NCBI GenBank assembly: GCA_014183095.1
Contig: JACCPH010000044.1
Coordinates: 143,124-207,123, forward strand
Direction of reading: 5' to 3'
Length of the DNA stretch: 64,000 nucleotides
Source: Harringtonia aguacate
Lineage: Eukaryota > Ascomycota > Sordariomycetes > Ophiostomatales > Ophiostomataceae
A program made the translations under genes and the position numbers. Below the pieces are notes generated by a model. The model was not told the origin of the DNA. It saw only the letters and a list, made by a program, of their open reading frames with translations, and made no database searches. Shown here one piece after another: positions 44,821 through 55,900 of the stretch (its first letter is position 1; the number at the start of each line of letters is the position of its first letter).

Positions 44821-46133
44821 GGGAGGAGGGGGGGAGAGCGCAGAGAGACTGAGAAGAAACAGGTTTGTGAAGAGATTGTCCGACTGCCGAGACAAAAAGT
44901 CCAAGAACCAGGAACGGCGTGTGATGATAGGCAAAGTTGTCTGTGATCAATCCGGCTGCCGTTATACGAGTCGAGTCGGATGCACGTGAGATGAAAAACA
45001 ACACCCCGGGCGTGCGCGCGCCCTCCCGGCTGCCTCTCGTTTCTGCCTTGGCGGGAGATGGTCGCTTCGCTCTTTGCGTGGTCTGATCAGAGCCGCCTTT
45101 CTCGACGTATGGTCATTTGTGGGATCGTGAACGAGGGCCTCCCATGTGGACGACGAACCGCGCTACCCCTTGGAGAGAGGGAAAAGGGAAAAGGGAAAAG
45201 GGACACGGGACACTGAAACACGCGCTTTTCCCGTCAGGCTTTTTTCTGCCCTTCCCCCTGCAGCGGCGGCGTCATTTGCGCCGGAGGCGGAGAGAACACC
45301 GCACCGCACCACCGTACTCGTACTACGCGTGTGGCCATAGGCATACTAGAGGGACAAAAAGCGGGGGTTTTATTGCGATATGGAGCAGGGCATTTTCAGC
45401 TGATTCGCAAAATGGGAGTGCCAAGACATGTCTAAGGACGAGCTGGGGATGGGCTGGTCAACTTTGTCAGGAAAAGGATCGACCCCTGACTGCGTGTAGA
45501 AGGGCTAGAGAGGGCTGAGCGTCTTGTAGGATTTGGCCTTCTCCACCCAGTTGCTCTTTGCTGAATTTTTGGGGTGCTCCAGGATATTTGAGGTCATGCA
45601 TTGAAGTGATTGTATCTTTCTCTGGATCAATGCTTTCACTAAAACTCGACTACGACATTTTCCAAGGAAAACACTGTTTGCACCGTAGTGTGACGTTGAG
45701 ATAACTGTAAATGCAGTTTATCTGCAGGAACGCGGTGCAGTCCTCCCTAGATCTGCGTGCATCCGAATGAGGTCCACAATTGGGACCTTTAAGCGGATAG
45801 ATCCAACCACCGTCGAGTCTTGTTGCATTTCAGGGTCTCCCACACCTTCCAGAAGTAGACGGAGTCAGTCAGTTCAATCCTTAAATATATCGCATCAAGA
45901 ATGATAAAGTTTGGCCCTTATAAATAGCATTGAAGACACGCCATAGAAATTATGACCGTCTTTGACAAATATTTTGACAATGATGATGGCTGTAACAAAA
46001 TTTCTCCAATCATACAAAGCAAGTCAAGTAGCTGCCGCCATTAGTAGCTTGCATCGTGCAAATGTCAAATGCAGACATTTGGCATTGTTGTTTCTGTCTC
46101 CGTCTCCGTCTCCGTCTGCGTCTACTCTCCGCC
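44821..46133. other. Gene-free space
   Basis: About 1.3 kb. It has a TACTCGTA copy at 45315-45322, GGAAAA tandem repeats near 45178-45200 and AT-richer DNA from 45550 to 46060. No coding signal. Confidence 0.55.
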
Positions 46134-46565
46134 TCACTCCTCCGCAGTCATGCGCCCCATGGACTGGCGCCGGCCGGCCAGCGGCCACACCTCGACGAGG
46201 CCGTCTTGGGCACTGGTGGACAGGACGCGGCCGCGGGTGACGACCCAGCGCATGTCGCGCTTGGCGGCCCAGACGGCGGGGGGGTTAGACGACGAGGTCG
46301 GCGAACTTTCCGGGGATGACGGAGCCGAGGGCGGCGTCGAAGCCGAGGCTGTGGGCGTTGCCGGCGGTGGCGCTGTAGAGGATGTCGTAGGGGGTGCCGC
46401 TGTTGTCGTTGTCGGTGCAGTTGGCTGCCATCATCTCCATCTCGGCGTGGATCTCGGTGTAGACGCTGGGCTGGGCGGGCGAGCCGTAGAGGACGTCGCC
46501 GGTGTGGAAGACGCGCGGCCCCCACATGCGGCCGGTCTCGATGCGGTTGCGCTCGGCCATGCCGC
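46134..46565 (-). pseudogene. Amidohydrolase remnant with internal deletion and frameshift
   Basis: On the minus strand a frame beginning ERNRIETGRMWGPRVFHTGDV matches the middle of the large amidohydrolases that follow TolB-type propellers. After YTEIH it continues directly as AEMEMMA and ILYSATAGNAHSLGFDAAL, then GSVIPGKFADLVV and a stop. In the family about 170 residues normally separate the two parts, so an internal deletion is likely. A second frame picks up at once with AAKRDMRWVVTRGRVLS and DGLVEVWPLAGRRQSMG, the usual C-terminus, and ends at 46134. So the copy has lost its N-terminal part, lost an internal block and shifted frame near 46285. The family comparison is from memory and needs an alignment. 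Confidence 0.65.
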
Positions 46566-46760
46566 AACGGCTGCATCGGCATAATGGTCAGCGTCGTCTT
46601 TCTCGCCGCCATGCTCGTCCACTGGCTCGACCTGCGCATCGCCCGCATGTAACCGGACTTGCCCGTCTAGGACGCCGTCGTCGACAAGGAGGAGGCCGAC
46701 TTTGACACTACGAAGACGGAAAAGATCCGGCTCGAGGCCAAGCGCCGGGAGCAAGCTGGT
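46566..46760 (+). pseudogene. Remnant of a membrane transporter C-terminus
   Basis: The plus strand reads NGCIGIMVSVVFLAAMLVHW then LDLRIARM and a stop, followed after two stops by a charged tail (DAVVDKEEADFDTTKTEKIR). One full transmembrane helix and an acidic C-terminal tail are what the end of an MFS-type permease looks like. No upstream part exists: the sequence immediately to the left belongs to the amidohydrolase remnant on the other strand. The family assignment is weak. Confidence 0.45.
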
Positions 46761-47353
46761 CAAGTCGAGCGGGCATTTGTTTTGTTTGCTACTGGGTGCA
46801 GTCGTTGTGAAGAATCTATTTGTCTGTGATTTTTGTGCCATTTGATCGATTTACATGTCCTGTGCAACACCTTTCAAAGCTCACGATTGGTGTGTTGCTC
46901 GCCATTGCTTTAGGCTGCTGCCACAATTCGGAAGGCAGTACCATCAACAGTCCTCGTATCGTACGCACCTTAGAGAGCAAGTGGCTCATTTGCTGTCCGT
47001 CTATGCCAGACGCCTTGTCATAGTGGCGACGGTCAGAGATCGAGAGTGCCGAAATGCTACCACATTTAGTCTATGCTGTACTGCCGCGCACTAGCTATCC
47101 TATCGTACCGGGGCAGAACAGTTCCACTGGATTCGCCCGCCAAAATTAGCTAGACCGCGATGCTAACAAAGCTCTCCTGCATCTGTTGCTACCTGGCAGA
47201 AAGATAAGGCCGGCCCGCTTTCATTACGTTATATGGCTGATAATTCCCGTACGTTGGCTTTGCTCTCCTTCTCTCGAAATCACCGGCACCGCTGTCTAAT
47301 TCGCCGTCTCCGCGAATGACGTACCGGAAAGAAAAAGCCGACTGCATCTCAGA
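46761..47353. other. Intergenic space
   Basis: Promoter side of the Zn2Cys6 regulator. No coding signal seen. Confidence 0.5.
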
Positions 47354-49734
47354 ATGGAGAACACCGACGAGCGTCCCAAGTTTCCCAAGCCCAGGCAAGT
47401 ATCCATCCGCTGGAGCCAGCACACTACACACACACACACACACTGACTGGAGACCCGCTGGCTGCACCCCTGCAGTGCGAATGCCTGTCTGCCATGTCGG
47501 CGGGTGAAGATGCGATGCCACCGGGCCGACAATGCCGTCAAGTGTGAGCGGTGCACACGCAAGTCTTTTGATTGCGTCTATCAGGAGCACCGTCGCGGTC
47601 GGAAGCCAGGAGCGAGGTTGGTGGTCTTACCCTCTCTTTTTTTTTATCTTCACGTTCTTGTCTATCCCGAGTCCTGACAATTTAGACGGTCGGCGGCGTC
47701 ATCTCTGCCACCGGCGTCTTCTCCACCACGACCTCCCGATGGCCTGGGCGGACCACCCGTGACGGCCTCGCCACGGTCGGACGAGCCTCCGCTCCCCGCG
47801 GCACAGACTGGGGATGGAGAGTCGGGAAACAACCTGCAGCCCTATGGCCTGTTCAGCCCGGCAGCAACGCGGGGCAAGTTCAGCCTCAACAGCGTCTTTA
47901 GCACCAACGAGGCCGGCCCGGGCGACGCCTCCGGCCCGCCGTCTCTGCCGACAGACCCTATTCGCCTGGGCCTCGTCCATCTGTCCTTGGCTGAATCTCT
48001 GTTTGCAAAGTATCCTGCCCTGGTACTCCTTCTCCATGTCGTATGCATCGCTAACCGCCAGCTTCATCACGATACTCAACCCGTACATCAGCCAGCTGGA
48101 CCCTGTCCTGCACACCTTTTCGTTTGTGCGCAACCGGTCGACGCTGCTCTTCAGCACCATCCTCGCGGCTGCCGCCAAGTCGTTCAACCCGGCCCTGTAC
48201 CCCCGCCTCCACGACCATGCCGAGACCCTGCTGGCCGACAGCTTCCGGCACGGCCGCAAGTCCGTCGAGGTCATCCAGGCCATCATGGTCAACACGTACT
48301 GGAAGGAGCCCGAAGACACGCGGGCCTGGACCGCCCTGGGCTACGCCATCCGCCTCTGCATGGACCTGGGCTGGCACAAGCTGGTGCCCTACACCCACCG
48401 GCATCGCGCCGCGCTGACCGACCTGCAGGTCAGGGAGGCGCGCAACGTCGAGCGCACGTGGTTCACCCTGTTTGTCTACGACCGGAGGTGAGCAGCCCAC
48501 CTCGGAACCATAACGTCTACCTCTGTGGCTAACCGTGCAGCATGAGCCTCCAGACCGGCAAGCCGTGGATGATTGAGCGCGACACCTTTATGGAGTCCAT
48601 TGAGCCCTGGTGCAAGGATCCCCTGGCGACGGCCAACGATGCTCTTCTCGGTGCCTTTGTCACGCTGCGGCTGCTCTGCTCCGAGGTGTTCAAGCTGCTG
48701 GGCCCCAAGCCGTGGCGAAGCTACGGCGGCTGGGTCTACAACTTTGAGTCCCTGCTGGACATTATCCGAGGCCGCATTGAGGAATGGGAAGCCCGCTGGA
48801 CGTCGTGTGTCGATTCGTGTAGGTCCCCCCCTTTGAGGTTTTAAAGAATTCTTTCTTTACTGACGAGGCAAAGCAAGCTGCCACCCCTTCTTGATACACT
48901 TTTACGCCACCCACCTCCGTCTCCAGCTGTTCTCGCTGCCTCTGCAGGACATCCTCTCCCTTAAACGCGCCGACATATCCTCCAACCTGGAGATCTTGTG
49001 GGTCAGCTATTCCAGTGCCATGGACATGCTCAACCTCATCTGCCGCTTCGCTCCGCGCATGTATTTTGCGCAGGACTCGATCCACATCATGACGGCATAC
49101 AGCGCCGCGTTTCTGATCAAGGTAAATGATCGATCGATCCATCTACAGTGCTGGAACTGACGTGGGCAATCAGCTCTTGTTGTCGGCCCCGGATGCCATC
49201 GTGCGGCAGATTGAAGGCAACACCGTCGAGACGATCCGTGCGGCAGGCCGGGCTTTTTCACAGCAGGCCGCGCCCAAGGGGTCAAGCTGTGCCCTCCAGG
49301 CTAAGTTTCTGGAAAAGATAATGACGAGCTTCCTGGAAAAGAAGGAGGGGCGAGAACCACTGCCACCGCCACCGCCACCGCCCAAGGACACCAGTGCAGG
49401 CATGACCATTACGGCCAGCGCCCGAGGAAATAACGGCGCCGACGACAACGACAACAGAAACAGCATTGGAGGACTTTTGCAGAAAACGGGAGGAGATGCG
49501 CCAGCTGCTGTGGGACATGCAACCGCTGATGCCTGTTACAGGCCACCATCACCACCACCGCCAGACCCGGTGCCTGTCCAAGACGTGCCATCGGTTACCA
49601 TTGCGGATGCGGTGCACGGTGGGCTTGATTTGTACCAGGCGTCGTCGGGTATGATGTCGAATGATGACTACGAATGGGCAGACCTGTGTGCCAGTGCTGG
49701 CTTCAACATCCAGGACGGCGTCTTTTTTGCATGA
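47354..49734 (+). CDS. Zn2Cys6 fungal-type transcription factor
   Basis: Seven exons (47354-47394, 47476-47616, 47686-48009, 48062-48487, 48541-48818, 48874-49121, 49174-49734) give about 672 aa in one frame. The first intron begins GCAAGT, a GC-AG intron, and is required to put the start MENTDERPKFPKP in frame with the DNA-binding domain. The zinc cluster CLPCRRVKMRC...CERCTRKSFDC has C-x2-C-x6-C-x8-C-x2-C-x6-C spacing at about residues 17-44 and is followed by the basic linker RRGRKPGAR. The middle region (ISQLDPVLHTFSFVRNRS, WTALGYAIRLCMDLGWHK, RTWFTLFVYDRSMSLQTGKP) is the fungal-specific transcription factor domain. The C-terminus has a proline run and acidic, Gly/Asn-rich stretches. The acceptor of exon 6 could also be six bases upstream. 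It lies next to broken catabolic genes and may regulate the genes to its right (inference). Confidence 0.88.
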
Positions 49735-49805
49735 GAAGAAGAGAAGGCCATGCACAGCAGAACATGTACTCGAATTGTATGATAGAAACGTAAATGCAGC
49801 ACTGT

Positions 49806-50232
49806 CTACAGCTCTTGCTGTGGCTCTATGGGAACCACGGTCGTGTCGGAGTGGTGAAAGGTCCGAAGTCCCTGCCTCACAATCTTGAGCTGGGACGGGC
49901 AGTTTGGATCCGGACAGGCAATCAAGGCGTCTGACGTCATCCAGTCGTTTGTGGCCGTGACGCGCTGCTTTGCTGGCAGCAGGGGGATCACCGATGCTGT
50001 TTCTGGGAGTTAGTGTTTCCCGGCCTGTCATGCCTCCCCCCGTCTCTTTCCGCTGCTTACCCAAGCTGTACATGCTGATGCCTTGGTTGGGAGGCAGATA
50101 GAGCATCTCGCCCTCGACGGTAAAGTAGTCGCCTTCCTTGGCGCCACACATGATCCGTTTGCCGGGTGGGCAGACCACCTCGACGCGGAGGTCGTAGAGC
50201 TGGAACGACTCGTCCGCTTTGGGAGAGCCCAT
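49806..50232 (-). CDS. TIGR04076-like small protein
   Basis: Two exons (minus strand 50232-50061 and 50002-49806, 58-nt intron) give 122 aa. The sequence LYDLRVEVVCPPGKRIMCGAK then GDYFTVEGEMLYLP, SVIPLLPAKQR, NDWMTSDALIACPDPNCPS and a C-terminal TFHHSDTTVVPIEP resembles a widespread small family of unknown function (TIGR04076) in bacteria and ascomycetes. Cys residues in the CPDPNCP motif may bind a metal, which is inference. It ends 71 bp from the Zn2Cys6 gene in convergent orientation and shares a 515-bp divergent promoter with the aldo/keto reductase gene. Confidence 0.7.
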
Positions 50233-50747
50233 TGCCTTGAGATGGCGATATCCCTTATCTCGCTGTAGTTGTCTGATCCCACGTCTCGCCTTTAAAGATG
50301 TGGGCTGGCGGGTCTGGGAGTCTTCAAACGATGGTGAATGGGACGATAAAATCGAGAGATGATTTTGGCGGGGATGGGAAGCGGAGAGGTCGCCGACCGG
50401 CGATATATCGGAGACGCCGGCGACTCTGTCTTATCTTATCACGGCGAAATGTCACGACTCAAAAAAGGTCGAATAGAGCAATCACCGAAATGTCGACGCC
50501 GGTGGATGTCGGCAATTTCACTCTTCCGCTGGAGACCGGACTTGTTATCTTTGGTTTGCTGCAATGACAGAATATTGGGTAGTAACTGCAACGCGGTCCA
50601 GGTAGCCCTGGCGATGCAGGCTGGCAAGATTGTCCCTGGGTTAGTCTCCTTCCAGGCGTCCGAGGGAGAAAAAAGGCGCCGACCAGCAGCGGAAGCAGAC
50701 AAGTTGCATATCCGACAACCAGGACGATTGGCTGCTCGATCTGCAAC
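50233..50747. other. Divergent promoter, TIGR04076-like / aldo-keto reductase
   Basis: 515 bp shared by two genes transcribed apart. It contains several TTATC/GATA-type hexamers near 50250 and 50430 and CGATATATCG at about 50400. A short frame at 50490 (MSTPVDVGN...) was considered as a first exon but does not splice in frame. Confidence 0.5.
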
Positions 50748-52828
50748 ATGCCCGGCCACGTGTAAGTAGGAATGTTGCGTGCCTGCGAACACAAGTTGAC
50801 GTTGACTGGCAGGAATATGATGGACGATGTGCTCGTCCTCAACTGTAAGTGGGAGATCTGAGACCAGGAGAATCGCTGATCTTGACATTGTTGTCGCACA
50901 GTACCCGACACCATACTGAGAAGCGCCCTCCGGCTATTGATTTCCCAAGGAACCACCACCCAACAGCCGTTTGTGCGCCACGTCCGAGAAAGACTGACAG
51001 AGACCAAGCCTGCTTTTACCCCTGCGCTTGAGCTATTTCCGGCCGGGTCCAGCCAGGCCTCGAGAGCTCTGGTAGACTACCTGTCTACGACACGATGCCT
51101 GTTCTCCTGCAAGCTCGTGGAGGAGGCTCTGCCACAGTCAGTCCCTCGGAGTGCTCTGCCTTTGGTGTCGAACGAACTCAGTGCTAGAAGAGGCAACTAA
51201 CACAACGGACAAGCCTCACGCATCTGATTACGAGCACCGTCTCGGCGAAAGCGGCCTGGACCCCGGGCTCGACCCTGGAAGCTACGCTGGTCCAGGCATC
51301 CGGCGACATTGTCCAGGCGATCCAAGCCCTCAAGGAGTCCGACCTGGAGGCCACCCCAGAGATCGAACAGCTCCTCCAGAGTTTGCTGTCCAGCATGACA
51401 CAATGCCGAAGCTATTGCAGCGAGACCGCCCGCATTGAATACCTGTTTGGTCGGGCCGAGCGACAAGTCCGAGACGTGCTCGTCTGGATGTACCCGCAGC
51501 GGGCGGGCGAGTTCCTTCCGCCGGCACCGGCCGAGATACTCCATGTCGCCATCGACAACACGCGGCAAATCGAGACCTTTCAGCTTGGGCCCTATGAGAT
51601 GCCGCGGCTGTTCAACGGCTTCTGGCAGCTGAGCTCGCCGGCGTGGGGCTCGGGGACGGCCAAAGAGCAGACGCGCAGCCTGGTGGAGCTGATCGGAGCC
51701 GGTCTGACCGCGGCCGACATGGCAGACCACTATGTGAGCAGCCGGACCTCCAAACTTTTATTTTATTTTCAAAGGCATGCTGACACGTCCAGGGAGACGC
51801 GGAGCTCATCTATGGCGACTTTCGGAATAGACTGGCCAAAGACGTTCGGTCCAAGGTGTTTTGCGCCACCAAATGGTGTGTGTTCAAGCCGTGCGTAGTC
51901 ACCCCCGAATACGTTCTGGACATGGTCAAGGAGCGATCCAGGCGAGTGGGCGGCCGAGTCGAGCTGCCGCAGTTCCACTGGCAGGATGTGAGTATTTGCG
52001 TCTCTGTCCCCATCAATCATGTGTCTAACGTCGGGCTAGTACAACAACAAAGACTATCTGGAAATCCTGGCCGAGCTCGTCCGCATTACCAGGTCACATC
52101 CGGAGCTGGTGTCGGCGATCGGCCTGTGCAACTTTGATACAGAGCATGCCACAGAGGTGTGCGAGTATCTGCTCAAGACGGTGGGGGAGGTGGGCATTGT
52201 GTCCAACCAGGTCCAGGTGAGCAGCGACGGCGAAAAGACATAACGACGCTTGCCGTTCTAACATGACAGTTCTCCCTCTTCGACTCGCGACCGCTGAAGA
52301 AGATGGTGGGCTTTTGTGAAAAGTACGGCGTCAAGCTGCTGGTTTACGGGGCCTTTGTACGTCCACCGCTCTCCCTCCTTTCATACAGCCATGCTAACAC
52401 CACAGTGCGGTGGCATGCTGTCCTCGAAATGGAAGTCGCAGCCGGTACCGGAAATCTACGCAGCCACGACCGGCCTGACGCCTTCGCAGCGAAAGTACCT
52501 CGAGATCATCCTCACGTGGTCCTCCTGGGACGACTTCCAGCGCCTCCTCGCCACACTGGGCGACATTGCGCAGGTGCACGGCGTGTCGCTGACCAACGTG
52601 GCCACGCGCTGGGTGCTGCAGCAGCGAGGCGTGGGCGCCGTCATTGTGGGCACGCGGCTGGGCGTGTCGGGGCGGTGGCAGGAGAATTTGGGCGCGTTTG
52701 GCTGGACGCTGAGCGCGGCCGAGATGGCCCGCATCGGCGACATTGCGCTGGGACCGCACGGCGAAAAGTGCGACCACATGTGGGAGCAGCTGGGGGACTG
52801 TGGCGACGAGTACCAGGGGATGCACTGA
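50748..52828 (+). CDS. Aldo/keto reductase with long N-terminal extension
   Basis: Eight exons (50748-50761, 50813-50844, 50902-51136, 51214-51733, 51793-51987, 52040-52216, 52270-52356, 52406-52828) give 560 aa. The first exon encodes only MPGHV (start). All introns are GT-AG, 49-77 nt. Residues about 205-560 form an aldo/keto reductase barrel: LGPYEMPRLFNGFWQLS, Asp262 and Tyr267 in AADMADHYG, Lys294 in VFCATKW, His329 in QFHWQD, then NACLCNF-like SAIGLCNFDTEHA, SNQVQFSLFDSRP and GAVIVGTRLGVSG for the cofactor end. So the catalytic tetrad D/Y/K/H looks complete and NADPH-dependent reduction of a carbonyl is expected. Residues 1-200 are helical, start NMMDDVLVLNLPDTILRSA, and I recognise no domain; ordinary family members are about 330 aa. 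Both parts are spliced within exon 4, so they belong to one message. Confidence 0.8.
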
Positions 52829-52982
52829 GACAGAAGATGGCATTTGCGCCTGTATCTTACTCTCTGTAAAACAGACAGGCGTCATGTGAAAAGCACTGTG
52901 TGGTGTGTTTCGCAACAACGCAGGACAGAAGCACAAAAGCAATTTCCATGTTGTTCACCTAGTTTGCAGAACATCCTCATCC

Positions 52983-55900
52983 TCAACCCTCCGCCAAGAG
53001 CGCCTCCAGCAGCAGGCTATGGCCGGTCACTAGGTTCTCCGGGTCGGCCTCCAGCCGCGACAGCACGGAGACGCACGCCCGCATGGCCGCAGCCTGGTCA
53101 GCCTCGAGGGCCAGCCCGTGTTGCTGCCGCTGCCATTCCGCCACGGCCGACAGGCCAACCTGCAGCACGGCGTGGCTGGTGGTCCAGGTGAGGAGGACGA
53201 CAAGGGGGGGTGTAGAATGGGCGTCGCCATCCTCCTTGTACACCTGCGCAAACAGCTGCTGGTGGCGCGCCAGGTGGAGGACAGCGTCGGCCACGCTGTC
53301 GCAGAGGCTGGAGAGGCGGCCCCCGGGCGTCGGCCACAGCAGGGAGAGCAAAAAGACGCCGTGGAAGTAGGTGAAGCGGCCCCAAGCGGCGAGCGCCGCC
53401 TGGGAGGCCGGGCCGACGGCAGAAGCCGCGACCAGGTCCTTCCACCGCACGTACCACTCGTCGAGGCCGGCACGGTACTCGTGGCAGGCAGCAGGTGTGC
53501 CGAGGGGGGCGTCTGCTGCAGCAGTGGTGATGGCTGACATGGTGGTCGAGTCGCGGCGACGCAGCAGGGCGCTGTGGATCTGCATCTTCTGGGAGGCCAC
53601 GAGGTAGGAGGCAATGGAGATGCGCTCGTCGAGGCTGCCGGTGGTTTCCCTCTGGAGGTCCTGTGCTGTGAGCATCGTAGTAATAGCCAGGGAAGAGAGT
53701 TTCCCTTACCTGGCGGACGTCGTCGCCGATGGCCAGCAGGCTGGGCCGGCCGAAAGCAATGGAGACTTGGCTGAGACGGTGCAGACGTCAGTGACTCAGA
53801 TATGACTGCAAAAGAAGAGAAAAGAAAAAAAACCCACCTCTCCAGACAGTACAGCGTCCGCGTCAGCGTGCGCTCGTGCTCACGCTCCCGTACGCTCCCC
53901 TCCCCGGCCGGGCGGTGGCCGAGGTCGAGAAAGAGGCGGATGCCGAAGCCGAGGTGGCGCCAGATGTCGCCCGCATCGGGGCGCAGCAGCAGATAGACGC
54001 TGACGAGGAGGGTGACCTGGAAGAGGGCCGTGTTGGCGGCGCGCGAGGCGTGGTCGTAGTCAAGGGGCATGGCGGCCGTGGCCTTGTGGAAGTAGGAGGC
54101 GCCGGCGTGAGCGGCGACATGTGGGTCGTCGTGGCGGCGGCAGCAGCGGCTGGCGATCTGGGCGGCAATGGCCAGCACGAGGTAGAAGAGGGTGTCGTCG
54201 CCGTCAGAAGAGGTCGGCTGGATGCTGTATGGCCGAGCCAGGATCTGGTCGAGGACTGCCGTCTCGAGGATCGGAAAGAAGATGTTGGCGGAGCGGGCAA
54301 ACAGCCGGAAGAGGCCTCGAGCTGTCTCTAGAGGCGGCCGTTCTGCCGGTTCAAAGGGCGGATCGGCCGCTATGGCACGGCTGTTCCACCAAATGGCCTC
54401 GTGAAGGCTCGGCGGTAGGCCAGGCTTCTCCCTTCCGGGAGAGCTCCCCTCCCACTCGACGCAGTGCCGCAGACAGCCAAAGGCACTCCAGGGGCCGAAG
54501 AACATGGCTGAGGTGTCCAGGCCGAGGTGTGGCAGTGGCGGCGGCGGATGGCCCTGGTCGAGCCGCACGAGGACGACGCTCTGCGCACGCTGTGACGGCC
54601 CGGCACAAGACTGGTCGGCGAGCCGAGGCACCGCCTGTTTGGCCGCCAGCGCTTTGATCTTGTCGACCAGCGCGCACACGTGGCGCAGCGGCACGTTGTG
54701 CTCCATGACCGGGTCGAAGACGACGCACTCGCGGGAGGTGCGCCGACACGCCTGGCAGGCCGGCAGCTCGCGGCTGCAGCGGATGCGGCGGTCGCGGCAG
54801 AAGCTGCAGGCGGGCAGGGCGGCTAGTGCGCCGGCCAGGTCGGCGTCGTCGATCCCTCCGTCGTGGGCCGACCGCGGGTTGGGCGGCCGCGGTGCGGGTG
54901 GACTGGCCTGTGCAGGCGGGCTGGCCGCTGCCTCTGGAGACAGTGTGGTGTCGGCCAGTACGTCTTCCATGGCAGGTCGATACGCCTCGCTCGAAAGGTC
55001 ACCGGGGAGACCACTCGGGAAATCGTCGTCGATAAAGTCGTGCCACCAGTTGTCGTCGAGAACGCTGTCGACGGCGGCGGTCTGAAGAGCCGGGCCAGTG
55101 ACTTTGGGCGACGGGGCCGGTAGGGGAATGTTGCGGTGGTACATGCTGTGGATGCGGCGCTGGGTGACGAGGCAGTCGAGCTCGGCCAGCACGTCCATGT
55201 CGTAGGCGCTGCCGCCGCTGTGGCCGACGGGGTTGCGCAGGTTGGTGTCCATGAGCTCGCGCAGGTAGTGGGTGGTGTCCTCGAGGGCGGGCCAGTGGAG
55301 GGCGAGGAGGTCCTGGAGTGAGATAATGTCAGGATGTCAGGATGTCAGGATGTCAGGATGTCAGGGGGACGAAGGCAAGGCACTCACCAGCAGCGCCACC
55401 AGCTGGTCGAGCGCCGCCTGGGCCGCGTCGGCCAGACACGCCCGCCGCAGCTCGTTGGCGTGGTTGCGCAGCGCGTACAGCAGCACCATGCCGGCGTGGA
55501 AGGCGCTGTTGCCAATCTCAAAGGCGAGCACAAAGCCGCCGCGCTGCGTCAGCTGCATGTACGACGCCACGAGGTGGACCGACGCCGTCACGGCCGCCCG
55601 CAGCGACGCCTCAGACACGGCCATGTTGCGGGAGCAGGGCCGGTGGAGCAGCACCTGGCACTGGTACGCGGCCGAGACGAGCCAGGGGGGCGCTGCCGTG
55701 TCCACGCCGTTTGTGGCAGCAGCTGCTGCGGCTGCCACCGCGACGAGCCGCTGGATGGCGTCCTCGGCCTGGCGCACCCAGACGTCGTGGCGGCCCTGCG
55801 CTGCGTCGGGCAAGGCGTGGTCGAAGAACTGGACGGCGTGGATGTGCGACTGGAGGAGACGCATGCGGGTATGGACGAGGAACTGGCTCTTGTGGTCGTG

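Noticed and set aside
50490..50567. Small frame MSTPVDVGN... as first exon of the aldo/keto reductase
   Set aside because: No donor/acceptor pair joins it in frame to the downstream exons, whereas the ATG at 50748 does so cleanly.
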